64,000 nucleotides of DNA from assembly GCF_001039355.2 (NCBI RefSeq), contig NW_019773526.1, positions 309,692 through 373,691 of the forward strand. The letters are read 5' to 3'. The notes below the pieces were generated by a model that made no database searches, had not been told where the DNA came from, and saw only the letters and a program-made list of their open reading frames with translations. The translations under genes were made by a program, and so were the position numbers. Of this stretch, positions 22,501 to 35,299 are shown one piece after another; within the stretch, counting starts at the first letter, position 1; each line of letters opens with the position of its first letter. Source of the stretch: Lingula anatina. Taxonomy: Eukaryota; Brachiopoda; Lingulata; Lingulida; Lingulidae.

Positions 22501-24863
22501 CATTATTCTATTCAATGATGGCAAAGGCAGGGCATCATATATCACAAATATATAGCTGAAAGGATAAAAAAGAAAAATAAACACATTTAAAATGTCCTAC
22601 CGGTGAATTTTTCTTTCTTAATTGAGCAAGTCTTAATAACAAATTTTCTTAACCATTTGTGCTGACTGAAATCGTGAAATTTAAGTGCTCTTCTTATACA
22701 GATGCGTGCATGATTATAAGCGTAAGAAAACTTACGTCTGACATGCTAAAGACATAGAGAATATAGGCAGACACTGGAACATGCCATCTGCTTTCCAGAA
22801 GTCCACTTTAGCTACCCACACCCCTGACCACAAGTGTGGGAATGCTGTCAGGACAACCTAGTGGTAAAATAAAAGAGGGATTTTATGCAGAGATACGAAC
22901 AGACCATGCTAATAAAGAAAGCAAACATTAAATCTTTCATCCCATGATGTGGTCTTTTAATCTATAATAAAAGATCCACATAGATTATTCACACAATAAT
23001 TATAAAGGAGAAAATAAATTTTTACAAGCACGACTTTTTAACATTTTCATGCAGTTCTCTAAGAATACAATATTAGAAAATAAAACTTCACCCAAATTTC
23101 TCATCCTTACCTCTGCCACAAATACTGTATAGAACCCTATGGATACTGCACTTATGTTACTGAGACTCTCTATGCTCCTTAACATTCCTAAAGGTAGCGC
23201 CACAAACAGGCCTAAGAACACCATCAAAGAAGTTCGCAGTGTTGAGGTATTCTGAAACAAGAGCACCAACCTTACCTTTTTTACGAGAATATTAACTGAA
23301 ATGTTTGCTCTGTTCTTGGAGTTTAAGACATCTTGTAAAATACATAAACAGCTCTTATGAAGCATATACTGGTGAGGGAATTAGGATTCAAAAACATAAG
23401 CACAGATGGAAACTAGCAATTAGTTTTTTTTTCTTTTTTACAAACCCTTGCATATTATTTTCCTTATCTTCCCATAATTGGTATAAATCAGTTTTACTTT
23501 CTGAAGCCATGCTCATACAAGACAACTACAGACCTAATCAGGATGTAGTCATAAACATGCACACTCAATAATTATCAATTTGGATGAACAGGAAAACCAA
23601 AGCCTTATATGATGCAGTCTGCCAATGAAAATATGGTTTGCTGTTTACAAACTAAGGCATATAAACTTGAGATAAACTTTACCTCTATTCCAAATATTTT
23701 TGATACAATGGGCGGCCCCAGGTCTCCAATTATCACAAAGAATGCTATACACGTTCCTATCAACAGGCCTATTATGCTGGAAGAAGGAAAAATCTGTTAT
23801 GCATTTGAATCTGTATCAATTCTCTGAAGTGTTTTATGGTATGCCTAATTTGTATACATGTACATGTAAGCACTATAAATCATTTAAATTTAAAATACCA
23901 ACAAGAGAAACTTTTTCATTATATCTATATATAAAAACAATATTGTATTGAATTCCAGTACACCTTTCTGACAAAAAAATTGAGTCAAATCCGAATCTCA
24001 AATAAGTTGATAATAAAGTTTATATAATGACAAGTAATTCATCTATACCTGACTTCCACTGCCAACTTCCCAGCAGCACCAAATGTATGGAGAGCTATAA
24101 GATAAGTTACACCATACTTAAGTATTTTATACTAGACTAGTTGTTTGTGTCAAATCACAACTAAAGGCGCTAACTAACAGAAAATTTCTCGATAATTTTA
24201 GTCAAATAAATATTGCACTAAATCCATTAATAATCTGACAGAAAAATGCCAATGAGACTAACTTAAGTTCATTGTGCCATGCAATGTGCAAGAAAAAATT
24301 TAAGAAATAAAGACCAGTTTTAACAAATGACACACCTAAATATTCATAAGACCTCTTCTTTGCAGTGAAAGCAGCCTTCATGAGAATCCAACATGCTGTC
24401 TCAGTTAACCAGGCACTGCCTAGCAGAAGCACAGTGCCCAACACTACACCACACTAAAACAAAATATAGACTGATCATCAGAATTATCATCACTATTTAA
24501 CATCATTTTATTCTCTAACATGTTTATTATTTGTTCATTATTTCAAGTTATTCTTGAATTTTAATGAAAACCATATGCTAAATGTATGGCTAATTTCTAC
24601 ACATTACATTGTAAGCACAGGAGCTCTTGTATGAAAATAGAGGGTCTAGTAAAAGGACACTACTTGTGTTACAAACTGGAATTCATCACCAGTTAGTTAC
24701 TAGTAGTGAACATATATTTTTATAAGCAAATGCAGTTTGATACTAAAAACTGGCAAATTACCTGTTTGAAGCAAAATGGCATAGCCAGCACGCTAACGCC
24801 AATGATGCTGTTCCCCAAGTTGATGACATAGGGCCAATTCCTTGCTTGTCCACTTCCATGCAT
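15624..24863 (-). CDS. SLC38A10: Solute carrier family 38 member 10 (SNAT10-like amino-acid transporter)
   Basis: Coding exons: 24863-24762, 24453-24336, 24094-24049, 23776-23683, 23251-23111, 22857-22736, then either 22555-22453 or 22009-21907, then 21019-20837, 20621-20507, 20126-20005, 18846-18648, 18310-18140, 17422-17286, 17144-16995, 16790-16656, 16529-15624. Total 947 aa, all phases consistent. The N-terminal ~400 residues form the 11-helix amino-acid transporter fold; signature pieces are [61 protein letters not shown] and [17 protein letters not shown]. The long tail is acidic/basic (EKEGEKD-like), then a coiled coil ([20 protein letters not shown]) at the position of the vertebrate EEQHKEI coil, then a polyglutamine-rich end. 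In mammals SLC38A10 transports glutamine, glutamate and related amino acids. The start Met precedes the conserved [11 protein letters not shown]. Confidence 0.95.
16791..16994 (-). other. SLC38A10: GC-AG intron in SLC38A10
   Basis: The exon 17144-16995 must end in phase 0 at ACACAG, and the intron then begins GCATGT instead of GT. The nearby GT dinucleotides would break the frame with the next exon (GACCATATTGAGGAG), which starts in phase 0 after a TTTAAAG acceptor. The strong CAG before the site is typical of the minor GC donor class. Confidence 0.75.
18541..18600. repeat. Short tandem duplication (about 30 bp x 2)
   Basis: CATGAACTTGTTATTTGTGC is repeated after about 30 bp with one change (TTGTAATTTGTGC), each copy followed by TATATTTA. 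It lies in the SLC38A10 intron between the exons 18846-18648 and 18310-18140. No function is suggested. Confidence 0.8.
19034..19193. mobile_element. Small MITE with 9-bp target-site duplication in a SLC38A10 intron
   Basis: The element is 19043-19184 (142 bp). Its termini are TACCTTCTACCGGGGCGACA on the left and the complement of TACCCTCTACCAGGGTGGCA on the right. GTAAAATGC flanks it directly on both sides (19034-19042 and 19185-19193). A 9-bp duplication is usual for Mutator-like elements, so a MULE-derived MITE is the best guess; the superfamily call is inference. Confidence 0.82.
19258..19768. mobile_element. Large foldback (hairpin) element in a SLC38A10 intron
   Basis: Two arms of about 193 bp (19258-19451 and 19576-19768) are nearly perfect inverted complements around a 124-bp loop. 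Outer termini read GGCTTC(A/G)TTCACATGCAATG. Inner parts share GCCGCGGGATATTCAGGGCA and the CTACTGCGCATGC ends. It is much richer in GC and CpG than the surrounding intron and has no coding potential. A clear target duplication was not found. Confidence 0.88.
21907..22009 (-). other. SLC38A10: Mutually exclusive exon, variant 2, of SLC38A10
   Basis: 103-nt exon with its own TTACAG acceptor and GTAAGT donor. It encodes [20 protein letters not shown] followed by [15 protein letters not shown]. It has the same length and phase as the exon at 22453-22555, with which it is clearly homologous. The EPSVNRM form is closer to the vertebrate EPSVKTM than variant 1. Confidence 0.88.
22453..22555 (-). 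other. SLC38A10: Mutually exclusive exon, variant 1, of SLC38A10
   Basis: 103-nt exon with CTTTCAG acceptor and GTAAGT donor. It encodes [20 protein letters not shown] followed by [15 protein letters not shown]. Using both exons in one transcript would repeat the same transmembrane element. Either one alone joins the flanking exons 22857-22736 and 21019-20837 in frame. Confidence 0.88.
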
Positions 24864-24990
24864 TGTGAACTGTGTGGCTGGAACTTGGACGTGTACTTTA
24901 CTAGGCCCTTTTTGATTTTCTTATCAATGAAAATACGACACATGACAGTATTAAGCTAAATGACCATGAAAAACAAAATCCAAAGCTACA

Positions 24991-25340
24991 TTAAAGAGAT
25001 AACAACTATTCGGTTGGCCAAAACATGCTTTTTCCAGGAATTAAAGATGGTTTTCCTATACTTTGTAATGGATAATGAATCGATTCCGACTTTCAAAACT
25101 AGTCAGTGTGCTTTTTCTTTAAGTTTGGTTTTTTGTAATTATCTCTTAAGGGATAAATTGCAGAAGCATAGCCATCTATGAAGGTCCATGTGGTTCTATG
25201 GCAAGCACAGATTCCAGAGTAATTGCAATAACCATTGCTTTGGTGGTAAAAATGGAATATGTAATATTTCTATGAGTTGTTTATAATTGTTTTTGTTGTA
25301 CATAATATATGAATCTCATAGGAAGATGTTGTCACTTTAA
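24991..25340. mobile_element. TTAA-bounded MITE, family 2, diverged copy (350 bp)
   Basis: Begins TTAAAGAGATAACAACTATT and ends in the complement of TTAAAGTGACAACATCTTCC. It is a diverged version of the copies at 57714-58058 and 60392-60736, with which it shares the order GGCCAAAA, GGATAATGAATC, TTTGGTTTTTTGT and TAGCCATC-ATG-AGGTC. It lies just upstream of the SLC38A10 start codon, within the probable 5' UTR intron. Confidence 0.8.
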
Positions 25341-25964
25341 CAATATAACCGCAACAAAATAGCATTACTGACCAATAAACATCATAATTAATTGTAAACT
25401 TTCTTTACACTTACAGATGTCATTATTTATTGTTCTCAGTGGACTGTCTACCCTTGGCAGAGGCATTTTTAAACTCTTAGCTACTTGTTAAATTCATTCA
25501 CTGGGAAAAATACATATCATATATTTAAAACCAGAGGGTTTACATCTTACATTTTGTTTTAACTACTGCATCGTGCAACTGGATCATCGACACATACTCT
25601 TCTTTAATTTTCACTGCATTCTGCCATTTAAATTCACACGTCGCAAAATAAAAGCACTCTTTAGTTTAGAAGACTGCAAAAGCGAGTTCACCATTTATTG
25701 TACTTCCGGTTTGATCCCGATGGCGGGAACGAGCTTAAATTTCTATAATTAGTCCGAATTTTTACCTTAACGCACAACCGTAATTTATTGACCAGGTATC
25801 AAAGTTCAACTATACTTTACAACTTAGCAACAATAGCCTTAGTTATGGTTTCATAACATCCAGAAATATAATTTCACAACCATGTGCAACTTCCGGTCCT
25901 CCGTGTATTTCCCTACAGAAAACCCGTAATCGGTCCTTTTTACGAATGTACAGAGAGAGTCAAC
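25341..25964. promoter_or_regulatory. Divergent promoter region between SLC38A10 and RPS27
   Basis: A likely untranslated first exon of SLC38A10 ends at a minus-strand GTAAGA donor near 25550; a candidate acceptor sits a few bases before its ATG at 24863. Two CTTCCGG-type ETS sites occur (near 25705 and 25890). Upstream of the RPS27 start the sequence TCCTTTTTAC (about 25933-25942) fits a 5' terminal oligopyrimidine start, the usual mark of ribosomal-protein mRNAs. Confidence 0.5.
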
Positions 25965-27737
<1,773 letters not shown>

Positions 27738-28384
27738 GCAGTTGCAGCAGAGGAGCTAATGATTTGTGGACATTCAAATAAGAACATCATGTGAAAGCAA
27801 TGACTTTTATCTATTAAGTGAATTGATCGTCTTCTCATTGGACTGATCTATTATTGTAAATCACAATCCATGATCTGTGAATACTAATAAATACAACTTG
27901 TATGTATGAAGGAACCCTCTGCATTTTCGTGTTTTTACCACCCTATGCCAATTGTCAATGCTTTTGAAGTTTAAAATTATGATTAACACCTTAGATGTTG
28001 AAGGGGATTTCAATTGGGGTCAATTAGCACTATATTTTGCCAGTTCTTATTTATTTTTGTAAATAAAGAATAAGAAAAAAATGCTGATGTCCCTTGCAAG
28101 TGTGGTACATACTTTTCCCGTGGGTTTGAGGGCGTTTTTGAGGCGTCTTTTAAACAAGGCAACAAAGCTATCAAATGTGCAGACATAAAGCAGAATATAA
28201 CGATGTCAATGCACAATTGCAAGAAAAATATACAAATAAAGCTGTTACGAATATAGTTCTCAAAATTTACCTATATTTCAATGCTAAGAACCAACCCAGT
28301 GAGGATAATAAGGCACTGGGTTATCCCTTTATTGCATTGACGTTGACAAATTACAAAATATTACAAAACGGTTACCAGCCTATT
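27738..28384. other. RPS27 3' flank, no further gene seen
   Basis: Contains the short RPS27 3' UTR and its AATAAA near 27885, then AT-rich sequence. A minor AATAAA lies near 28062. Reading frames here are short and unsupported. Confidence 0.5.
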
Positions 28385-28550
28385 TTAAAGGAGAACTGTT
28401 TATTTTGGTCTAAAATGGAGTTTACTAGGGTAAACGACTATAATCCCATATTTAACCTAAGGTTAATGAATCCGTTTCGACATTCAAAATCGCTGTTTTT
28501 TAGTTTTTTTCAAAGGGTAGCCATGTATGGAGGTCACGAAAGTCGGACAT
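28385..28550. mobile_element. Truncated, diverged fragment of MITE family 2
   Basis: Starts at TTAAAGGAGAACTGTTTATT and keeps the family order: TTTTGG, GGTTAATGAATCCGTTT, ACATTCAAA, then TAGCCATGTATGGAGGTCAC. Similarity to 57714-58058 fades after about 28550 and no right terminal repeat is visible. Confidence 0.7.
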
Positions 28551-28849
28551 GCAATACATAGAAATATATCTAGGAATTTTATAGTCTACTGGCGACAGCT
28601 ACTGCATATTTTCTTTCTCAGAATGACCTAAACCATGGCGTGTTAAATGTGACAACAGACAGATGAGCGAACCTCATCTCCGTATTTTATTAAACGAATA
28701 ACCATTGAAAACGTGGTGCGGCCACAGCAGAGTTAAATATTTTGAAACATTCTGCAATCGGTGAGCGAATTGCCAAAATAATCTGTTTCTGTTAAGAAGT
28801 CACAAAATTTGATTTTTTTTTTAATTTATCTGTAAGACCTTGTACATTA

Positions 28850-29111
28850 GCCGTTCTTTGAGAATTACTTGAACAACTTCTCAATCTCATCATGCCTGTT
28901 GTAATTTGCATAACAATAAGCCGGCCAGCGCAGCGCGAACTATCTTCTTGGCTGATCACTTGACAGCTGGCCACTGCGGGAGAAGGACGTGGTACAGATG
29001 TGGCAAAGTTGGAGAGCTGAACATTTCATTCAGCGTTAAAACTTGAAGGCTTGAAAAGGCGGATGAAACGCGGAAATCAGTTACGTCTGATGTGTATTAT
29101 TTGATAATGCG
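28850..29111 (+). other. Unassigned GC-richer block with octamer-like core and possible first exon
   Basis: The block is richer in GC than its neighbours and contains the 21-bp motif shared with 35440-35470. It ends at ATGCG followed by a GTATGT splice donor (29112). If the nearest good acceptor at 30211-30216 (TTTCAG) were used, the frame would read MRIDYLAELLYLIASGGIFP and then run into the CT/CA microsatellite. I cannot show that this is transcribed. It may equally be non-coding. Confidence 0.25.
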
Positions 29112-29305
29112 GTATGTACGGCTACTGTCTGAGTAATTTACATGCTTCTCCCCTGTTTGAATTTGAGTTTAATAATAGTGTTTGTTGGAGGCTTGTATTA
29201 AAATTCGAAAGGCCGGGGAATGGGTTGAATAGCTTCTTTGTCGGTTGTAATTGAAATGTTCTTTGCACCACTGACAACATTTTTGTTGTATTTACAAGTT
29301 GATGT

Positions 29306-29987
29306 TAGAAGGTATTGTCGCGAGTTCTGAAATTTCAGTTTTTCTTGGGTAGTTAATTGGAAAGTTGATAATCTCAATAGATGTATAAATAGTTTATCGA
29401 AAGTAATATTATATCACTTACTGCATGGTGCCCGAATACCGTCACTTCAGTACCACTTGCTGTCCGCAAATGGGCCACCTGAACAGTTATGTTTGGAAGT
29501 ACTTCTTTCGTATTTGTATCTGATGTATATTCGGTATGGAGCGTAACTTCATCCCTGAACAAGAATTTATCACGGAAATTGGCAGAGTGAACCACGATTG
29601 AATGGGCTACAATCCCGTGCCGTCATTTTGGTTTAATGTCTTTTGTTATGGAGTTATGAGCCCCTGGTTACAGATTCTCATTAAACAAAGGCATTATTTT
29701 GCTTTATCAACGGTCCAATCTGAACTAAGACTTTTAAGAAAAGTGCTTTTAGAGTACTAAATAGTGTCATTAAATTGTCATTGAAACGGTAATCGTGGGT
29801 GCACAGGTAAAAGAGAAATTTGAGAAACCGATTTTTTCAGTTTTTACCCCAAAATTCCTGTAAGATGACATATGTGTAAATGTTAATTGATTTAGTCACT
29901 GAACATTGAAGATTTATCTATTACCCAAAAGAATGTAAGTAAGACAGTAAATAAGGAGTTTTGGGCGAAGGGTGACAATATCCTTAA
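29306..29987. mobile_element. TTAA-bounded MITE, family 1, copy B (682 bp, inverted relative to copy A)
   Basis: The right end GGGTGACAATATCCTTAA is the complement of copy A's left end. The left end TTAGAAGGTATTGTCGCG is a decayed version of the other terminus. Internal identity with 2579-3263 is strong in several blocks. Intergenic, no coding capacity. Confidence 0.82.
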
Positions 29988-30334
29988 TCCTCGTCTTTGT
30001 TCTCAGTGTGCTAAAATTGTTGAACAACATTCATTGAAATTTCTTGTGAAACATGGAAGAAGCTTAGTTTTGAGTATTACATAACATTTTTAACTCGATT
30101 TCTTTCAATATCTGATTATGTTAATTTTATCTTAGCTTACATTTTGTTGGATTGGGATATTGATTAAATTCATCTTAATATCGTTATTAAAACGTTTTTT
30201 CTTCTTAATATTTCAGAATCGACTACCTTGCAGAACTCCTGTACTTAATTGCATCTGGAGGAATCTTCCCAAGTCTTCTGGCCGTGCTTCGGAACCGGTC
30301 TCGGGCATACACAAATGCACACGGACCCACGCAA

Positions 30335-30365
<31 letters not shown>

Positions 30366-30372
30366 TTCTCAC

Positions 30373-30412
<40 letters not shown>
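30335..30412. repeat. Compound (CT)n-(CA)n microsatellite
   Basis: A CT/TC run from 30335 to about 30370 passes into a CA run up to 30412 with only a few interruptions. Low-complexity reading frames on both strands (Ser-Leu, His-Thr, Cys-Val runs) come from this tract. Confidence 0.97.
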
Positions 30413-30414
<2 letters not shown>

Positions 30415-30525
30415 TGGTGATAAGCATACGTTTGGTTATTGCGTTTTTCAAACATTTTAGGCCTACATGTAAGATTTTAACGTATTGAGGTGTTGTAGTA
30501 AGAGCCATTGGGTTTCATTTTCAAA

Positions 30526-30768
30526 TAATACCCAGAAATCGATCATTTTATCTTTTGAAATTATATAAATTATATAAAGAAATTGATCACATTTGTTTTT
30601 AAATTATATCCAGAAATGAATCATTTTATTTTATAAATTACATCCAGAAATGGATCTTTGTTTTTTTTAAAATTATACCCAGAAATCGAGCTTTTTTTTA
30701 AAAAAAAATTATATCCAGTTATCGATCGATCTTGTTTTTAAAGTTTACCCAGAAGTGGATCAATTTAC
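30526..30768. repeat. Degenerate AT-rich minisatellite
   Basis: Five to six units of about 45-60 bp with the core ATA(C/T)CCAGAAATSGATC followed by a T-rich spacer. Cores are seen near 30530, 30609, 30646, 30678, 30712 and 30749. Units differ in spacer length. Confidence 0.85.
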
Positions 30769-32148
30769 TTTTTTCAATCATTTGTAAATCTTGTTTTCTG
30801 ACACTTGTGAATGGCAAGCAAATTACTAAAATATAAATGCGCTTCTTTGGATAGTTTTCGATTTTATTTAAAAAGCACATTTGTAAAAGTAATATAACTG
30901 GATTTTCAGAAGCTGTAATCTAGCGTTTTGAAGTGTCTTTGCTTTTATAAATTTAAACAAACTTTTTTTTCAAAATTTATTTTTTTCCAAAATTCTCAAA
31001 AATTGCCTTTTAAAAGATGTGAAAATTGAAATTAACAAATATGGAAATTGACTCAAGTTGGAAATAAAAAAATATATATACACATCTCCACGTTGAGATC
31101 ACAGTTAGAAAGATGGGCATAAGAAAATTCTGGATCTGCTAATTTTCAGATGTGTCATTTTTCGTTCATATCACCATTCCGCCCATACTATATACCGCAC
31201 TATATGTATACACTAGATGCCCAAGGCTAAAATAACTTTATTCTTTTTCTTAAATTTCAATGTAGATCGGAACCATTTTTAGCTATTGGTTTCTGCAAGT
31301 AAAAAGTATGCATAGTAAATGAAATTACATTAGAAAGACGCATTAAATTCCAACACTCTCTGAAACCACGATTTTCACATTTCACAAAATCCATTCTTTT
31401 TCTTTTATTTCTAACTTTTATTATTCTGCTACGCGAATCTTTATCTTCTTCAATTTCTTTACCGCCGGCTGGCGTCTAGTGCACCAACAAAGATTTGTTA
31501 AGACAATATTGCATTGATATTTAATTATCACTGTACATGTGTCACTACGCTGAATTTCAGACCGAAAACTGTGATAAAAGGAAGTAAAATACTTAACGAA
31601 ATTGTCCATTATTCCACTGTGTTCGGAATCTAAATTTTTTAACGATTTCCACATAAGCAGAGCACATTTATTTAAGTTTTATCATTTTAAATTTCAAATG
31701 CATTTTGTAGTAGTTTAAGAGTAATTTTACATTTTTCATTGTATGCAACTTTTCCTTGACAATGCTAGCCTTCACTTTCAGCTTTTCCAGCTTGTTAATT
31801 AGTTAGCGTGTGAAAACAATGTTTCTCATACAACTGCACAGAGAAAAATGTCATTTTAGTAATATGTACTGTACTCAACAAATTGACATATATTAAAGGT
31901 TGATTTTGACAGTCCTGCACAAAACACATGTTCATTACTGTATGTAAAAATTAATGGATATCGTTCACCATTATTGTCTGTTGTTAAAGTTGCCTTATAT
32001 AATAAAAAAAACCTCATACAAAATATCTCCGTGTGTTTGTTTGGAATAAATGATCGTGTTCAGTTTGTTGTGGAACTTTTTCAATTTAAAGGGTGACATG
32101 GGTACAGTACATTTAGAGGTCACTTTGGGTCGCATCAATTTCATATTG
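30769..32148. other. AT-rich intergenic DNA, nothing recognised
   Basis: No reading frame with coding character, no repeat family seen elsewhere in the window and no RNA gene identified. Short frames on the minus strand near 31421-31654 lack splice context and protein-like composition. Confidence 0.4.
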
Positions 32149-32423
32149 AGGGGTCGTGGGTGGGACGAGTCCATTCCAGATTTGAGGGGTGACAGGTGGG
32201 GTGAGTCCATTCCATTTTGGGGGGGNNNNNNNNNNNNNNNNNNNNNNNNNAAATCTGAGGGTTCCCTGGTGGCCCCCGTCCATCCGATTTGAGGGGGGTC
32301 AGGTGGGGCGAGTCCATTCGATTTGAGGGGTGACAGGTGGGGTGAGTCCATTCCATTTGAGGGGTGACAGGTGGGGCGAGTCCATTCCAGATTTGAGGGG
32401 TGACAGGTGGGGTGATTCCATGC
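32149..32423. repeat. 34-36-bp G-rich minisatellite containing an assembly gap
   Basis: At least seven units with the core GAGGGGTGACAGGTGGGG(C/T)G then AGTCCATTCCA(GA)TTT. A run of 25 Ns (32226-32250) lies inside the array, so its true length is unknown; the gap size looks like a placeholder. The complement gives the repetitive Pro-His-Leu-Ser frames on the minus strand, which are not a gene. Confidence 0.95.
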
Positions 32424-33396
32424 CAACAATATCGTCCCAAAAATACATTATATGGCAGCGAAATCTCTTATAAAAATTTTGAAAGCAACAAATGGAAACG
32501 AGCATGCAAACAAATGATAATGGAATCTGCAATGAAAATGTAGGATAACACACCAAAGGACTGGAAAAAACAATGATGTTAGCAAAGTTTCGAAGAGAAG
32601 GCTGTATTGATTTTTAACAGGCAGAGAGAGTGAATAATCGCATTTTACAATTGGACACTCCACAATTTAATTAAAGTGGTACATTACTTACTGCACATTT
32701 TCAACTGAGTGACATTTCATATTGGTCAAAAAATGCATGAAGGAATCCGGTAATATTTTAAATATAGGCCAAGCTTTTTTGCAAAATATAGGAATAGAAA
32801 AATGATCAATCTTTTACAGTCAGCATATTATGCGTAACCGTGGCCATTTGCTTGGTGAAAGGTTTCGTCAGCACCTTTTTTTCAGTTTCTCGTTTCTCTT
32901 TTAAAATCATTAATTGAAATATTTATATGAAGTATATAAATCAATTTGCGATAGCAGAAACCAGTACCCGTCAAAATGGTATGGCACTACATTAAATTAT
33001 ATAAAGGAGCACAGAACAATTTTTTTCCAAAGGGTACAAAATCTCTTGCTATAGATAAGAGTTAGAATTCTTAAAAATGCTCAAAAAGCAAGATTGTTTA
33101 AAAATCGAATTAAATTCATAAATGCGACTTGATGGAAAATCTTGTCTTTGAGATTGAATTTCTATAGTGCCTACAGATATTTAGCTTTAAATGGTTTCAA
33201 AGCTTTGTGCCCAGTATTTTGAATTTCATGAAATTTGAGCATTTAGAATGTCGTCACGTGCTGAACGAATAATGAGACAATATTTGCAAACATATAAATG
33301 TAGTACATTAAATTTGAAACGGTTATCACATCTCGCCCCCCTTACCATAACTTTTGTCTTTATCAGTGAAAATAAAAACACGAAATAACAAAAGTA
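32424..33396. other. AT-rich intergenic DNA, nothing recognised
   Basis: I see no coding exon, RNA gene or repeat element with recognisable ends in this stretch. Confidence 0.4.
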
Positions 33397-33408
33397 TTTA
33401 TTCTGCTT

Positions 33409-33513
33409 TTATATAAAAGATGTAAAATATTTGGTCGCAGGGTTCCTGAAGTGCACCGAAGGCTCGGTTGCTGGAAGGCGCATGGTGTGCTGTATCTCGG
33501 TGGGGCTAGGCGT
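33409..33513 (-). CDS. Orphan terminal-exon candidate
   Basis: A GC-rich island in AT-rich DNA. On the minus strand a strong acceptor (CTCTTTTCAG) is followed by an open frame of 34 codons and a stop. The peptide starts TPSPTEIQHTMRLPATEPSV. A consensus AATAAA on the same strand begins only 6 bp after the stop (33397-33402). It enters in phase 0. No family is recognised and no certain upstream exon was found. The phase would match the end of exon 2 (37997) of the 36250-38716 gene, making an alternative last exon possible, but that is speculation. Confidence 0.35.
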   Translation of the reverse strand, partial: TPSPTEIQHTMRLPATEPSVHFRNPATKYFTSFI

Positions 33514-35260
33514 CTGAAAAGAGAAAATGATGTTTACAGTTTTTGAATAAATGGCAAGTGCTTATAATATTACAGAGGAAAGGGCACTTACAATTGAAAA
33601 GGCATCAATGCTTTTTGGCTTGTCCGAAGTTTAAGTTCAGTTAACATCGAAAAAACAAGCTGAAAACGAGGCGTTGTGATTTGTGATAAGTTTTTAATAA
33701 TAAAACTATTTGAATCATCTTGATAATAAAAAAAAAACATTAAATGCATGACCTCCTTCATTTGCATAGGGTTTTAAGTACAGTCACTAAGATATTGCGT
33801 ACTATCGAGCGTTATCACTCATTCTCAATATATAAGACCATTTAGTATTGTTTTGTTTTGTTTTATTAAAAGTAAGCAAGTGGAAGAATTGTTTGTACAA
33901 ATGGAACTTAACTTATATCAGTCTATCAACTTAAAAAATAAAAAAAAAACTATTATTACTAGATTATCCGTTGTCGTACAAAAATCATAAACGGACTAAA
34001 TTTTAAAACAGTCGTTACTGTCGTGAGCATCACCATCTCGGACTCTCCAATCGATCTAGTTTAGAAAAGCTGCTGCTTGTTAGGAAGCTAGTATGATGTC
34101 TAACGTCTCGGAAAATGTCTAGAAAATTTATTTTAAATAGTTCAATAAATAGCTTGCGTCTACTTTTGCGGTATGCCAGCTTTTTAAAAATTGAAAAAAC
34201 CTTCGTCACATTGGCGCAGGTCATCATTTTAAGATTTTTTGTAATATTTTAATCATAAATAAAATCTTCAGTTATTCAGTTCAGTGACATCCATGATAAG
34301 CTAGACTTAATGGTGACAGGACACAGTTAAATGTTTAACATGAAACACGACGACATTGGATTTTCTTAGAAAGTAAACAGGCATTGTGAAAAAATATACT
34401 TGAGGTTGAGCACGAATTTTGTCAGTAAAATTAACGTTAAATCTCGTAATACCCCTTTAGCTCAGTCTAATTTCTGTAAGTATTAATAACGTGCAAATAT
34501 TATCCAAAAGGGTTGTTATTTTTAAAACTTTCATTACTAAAGCAGCTGAATCTTTCGTTACTGAATACGAAAATTTCCTCATACGAGCTAAATTAATTTT
34601 TTTGCCACGATTTACACAAAAAGCTACTTTCTGTCACCAGAGATTTAGAAAAAAATAGAATTCGCAAATATATCTTTACTTCATTTTTCACTTTTCTGTT
34701 TTCTTCAAATAGACTTTTATATTGGGAATGAATGTATAATATCAATAATTGCTATGAATCATGCATTTTAGATGCAACGCTTTATTGTACAGCCGCGTAT
34801 TGTAGATAAATTTTACTTTTCTCGGAGAAGCGCATGCAGAAAATATCTAATTAGCAAATTGACTTGGAAAAATATATCATATATATTACATATGATTTGG
34901 ATGTAAGTAAATCAAGTTATCAGACAGTAACAGCACAGTGACAAGCATTATTATTTAAATTTGCCTGTGTTCTTTGTGGTAATGCTGACGTTTACATAAA
35001 AAGCATTTTGAATCAAGTCACGAATGATATTTTAACTATTCATGCTTTCATACAGAACTATAAAAGCAAGGAACCAAAAGATTTCAAGCACCGTTTCTCT
35101 TGTACCTGTAAAGTCCCAAACCATTATAAAACTTTATCAAAAGCAACATTTTCTAATTCCATGAGCGACATGCGACGATGGGCATGACAGTGAAAAAAGT
35201 TAAAGACTTATGTCAAAGATCTTTGTCGTAAATTTATCTTTTATTCATCTATACGTTTAG
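33514..35260. other. AT-rich DNA without a supported gene
   Basis: Candidate minus-strand donor near 33590 (ATT/GTAAGT) and a short frame at 34030-34227 were inspected; neither has enough support. No repeats with clear ends. Confidence 0.35.
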
Positions 35261-35299
35261 TTTTTTCTTGACGGAGGTTATCGAAAAAGTAGTGATACT

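Noticed and set aside
28792-28974. 60-codon minus-strand frame similar to a frame at 35268-35543 (shared IVMQITT)
   Set aside because: The shared peptide comes from one 21-bp identical stretch; the rest does not align as protein, so it is treated as a DNA motif.
30160-30508. Ser-Leu, His-Thr and Cys-Val reading frames on both strands
   Set aside because: Generated by the CT/CA microsatellite.
31995-32556. Pro/His-rich minus-strand frames containing TPPVTPQ-like repeats; also considered as a CRISPR array
   Set aside because: They translate the 34-36-bp minisatellite and cross an N gap. Units are contiguous with no unique spacers, and the genome is animal.
34030-34227. 65-codon minus-strand frame rich in Lys, Phe and Ser
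   Set aside because: AT-driven composition, no acceptor or donor in phase, no recognisable similarity.
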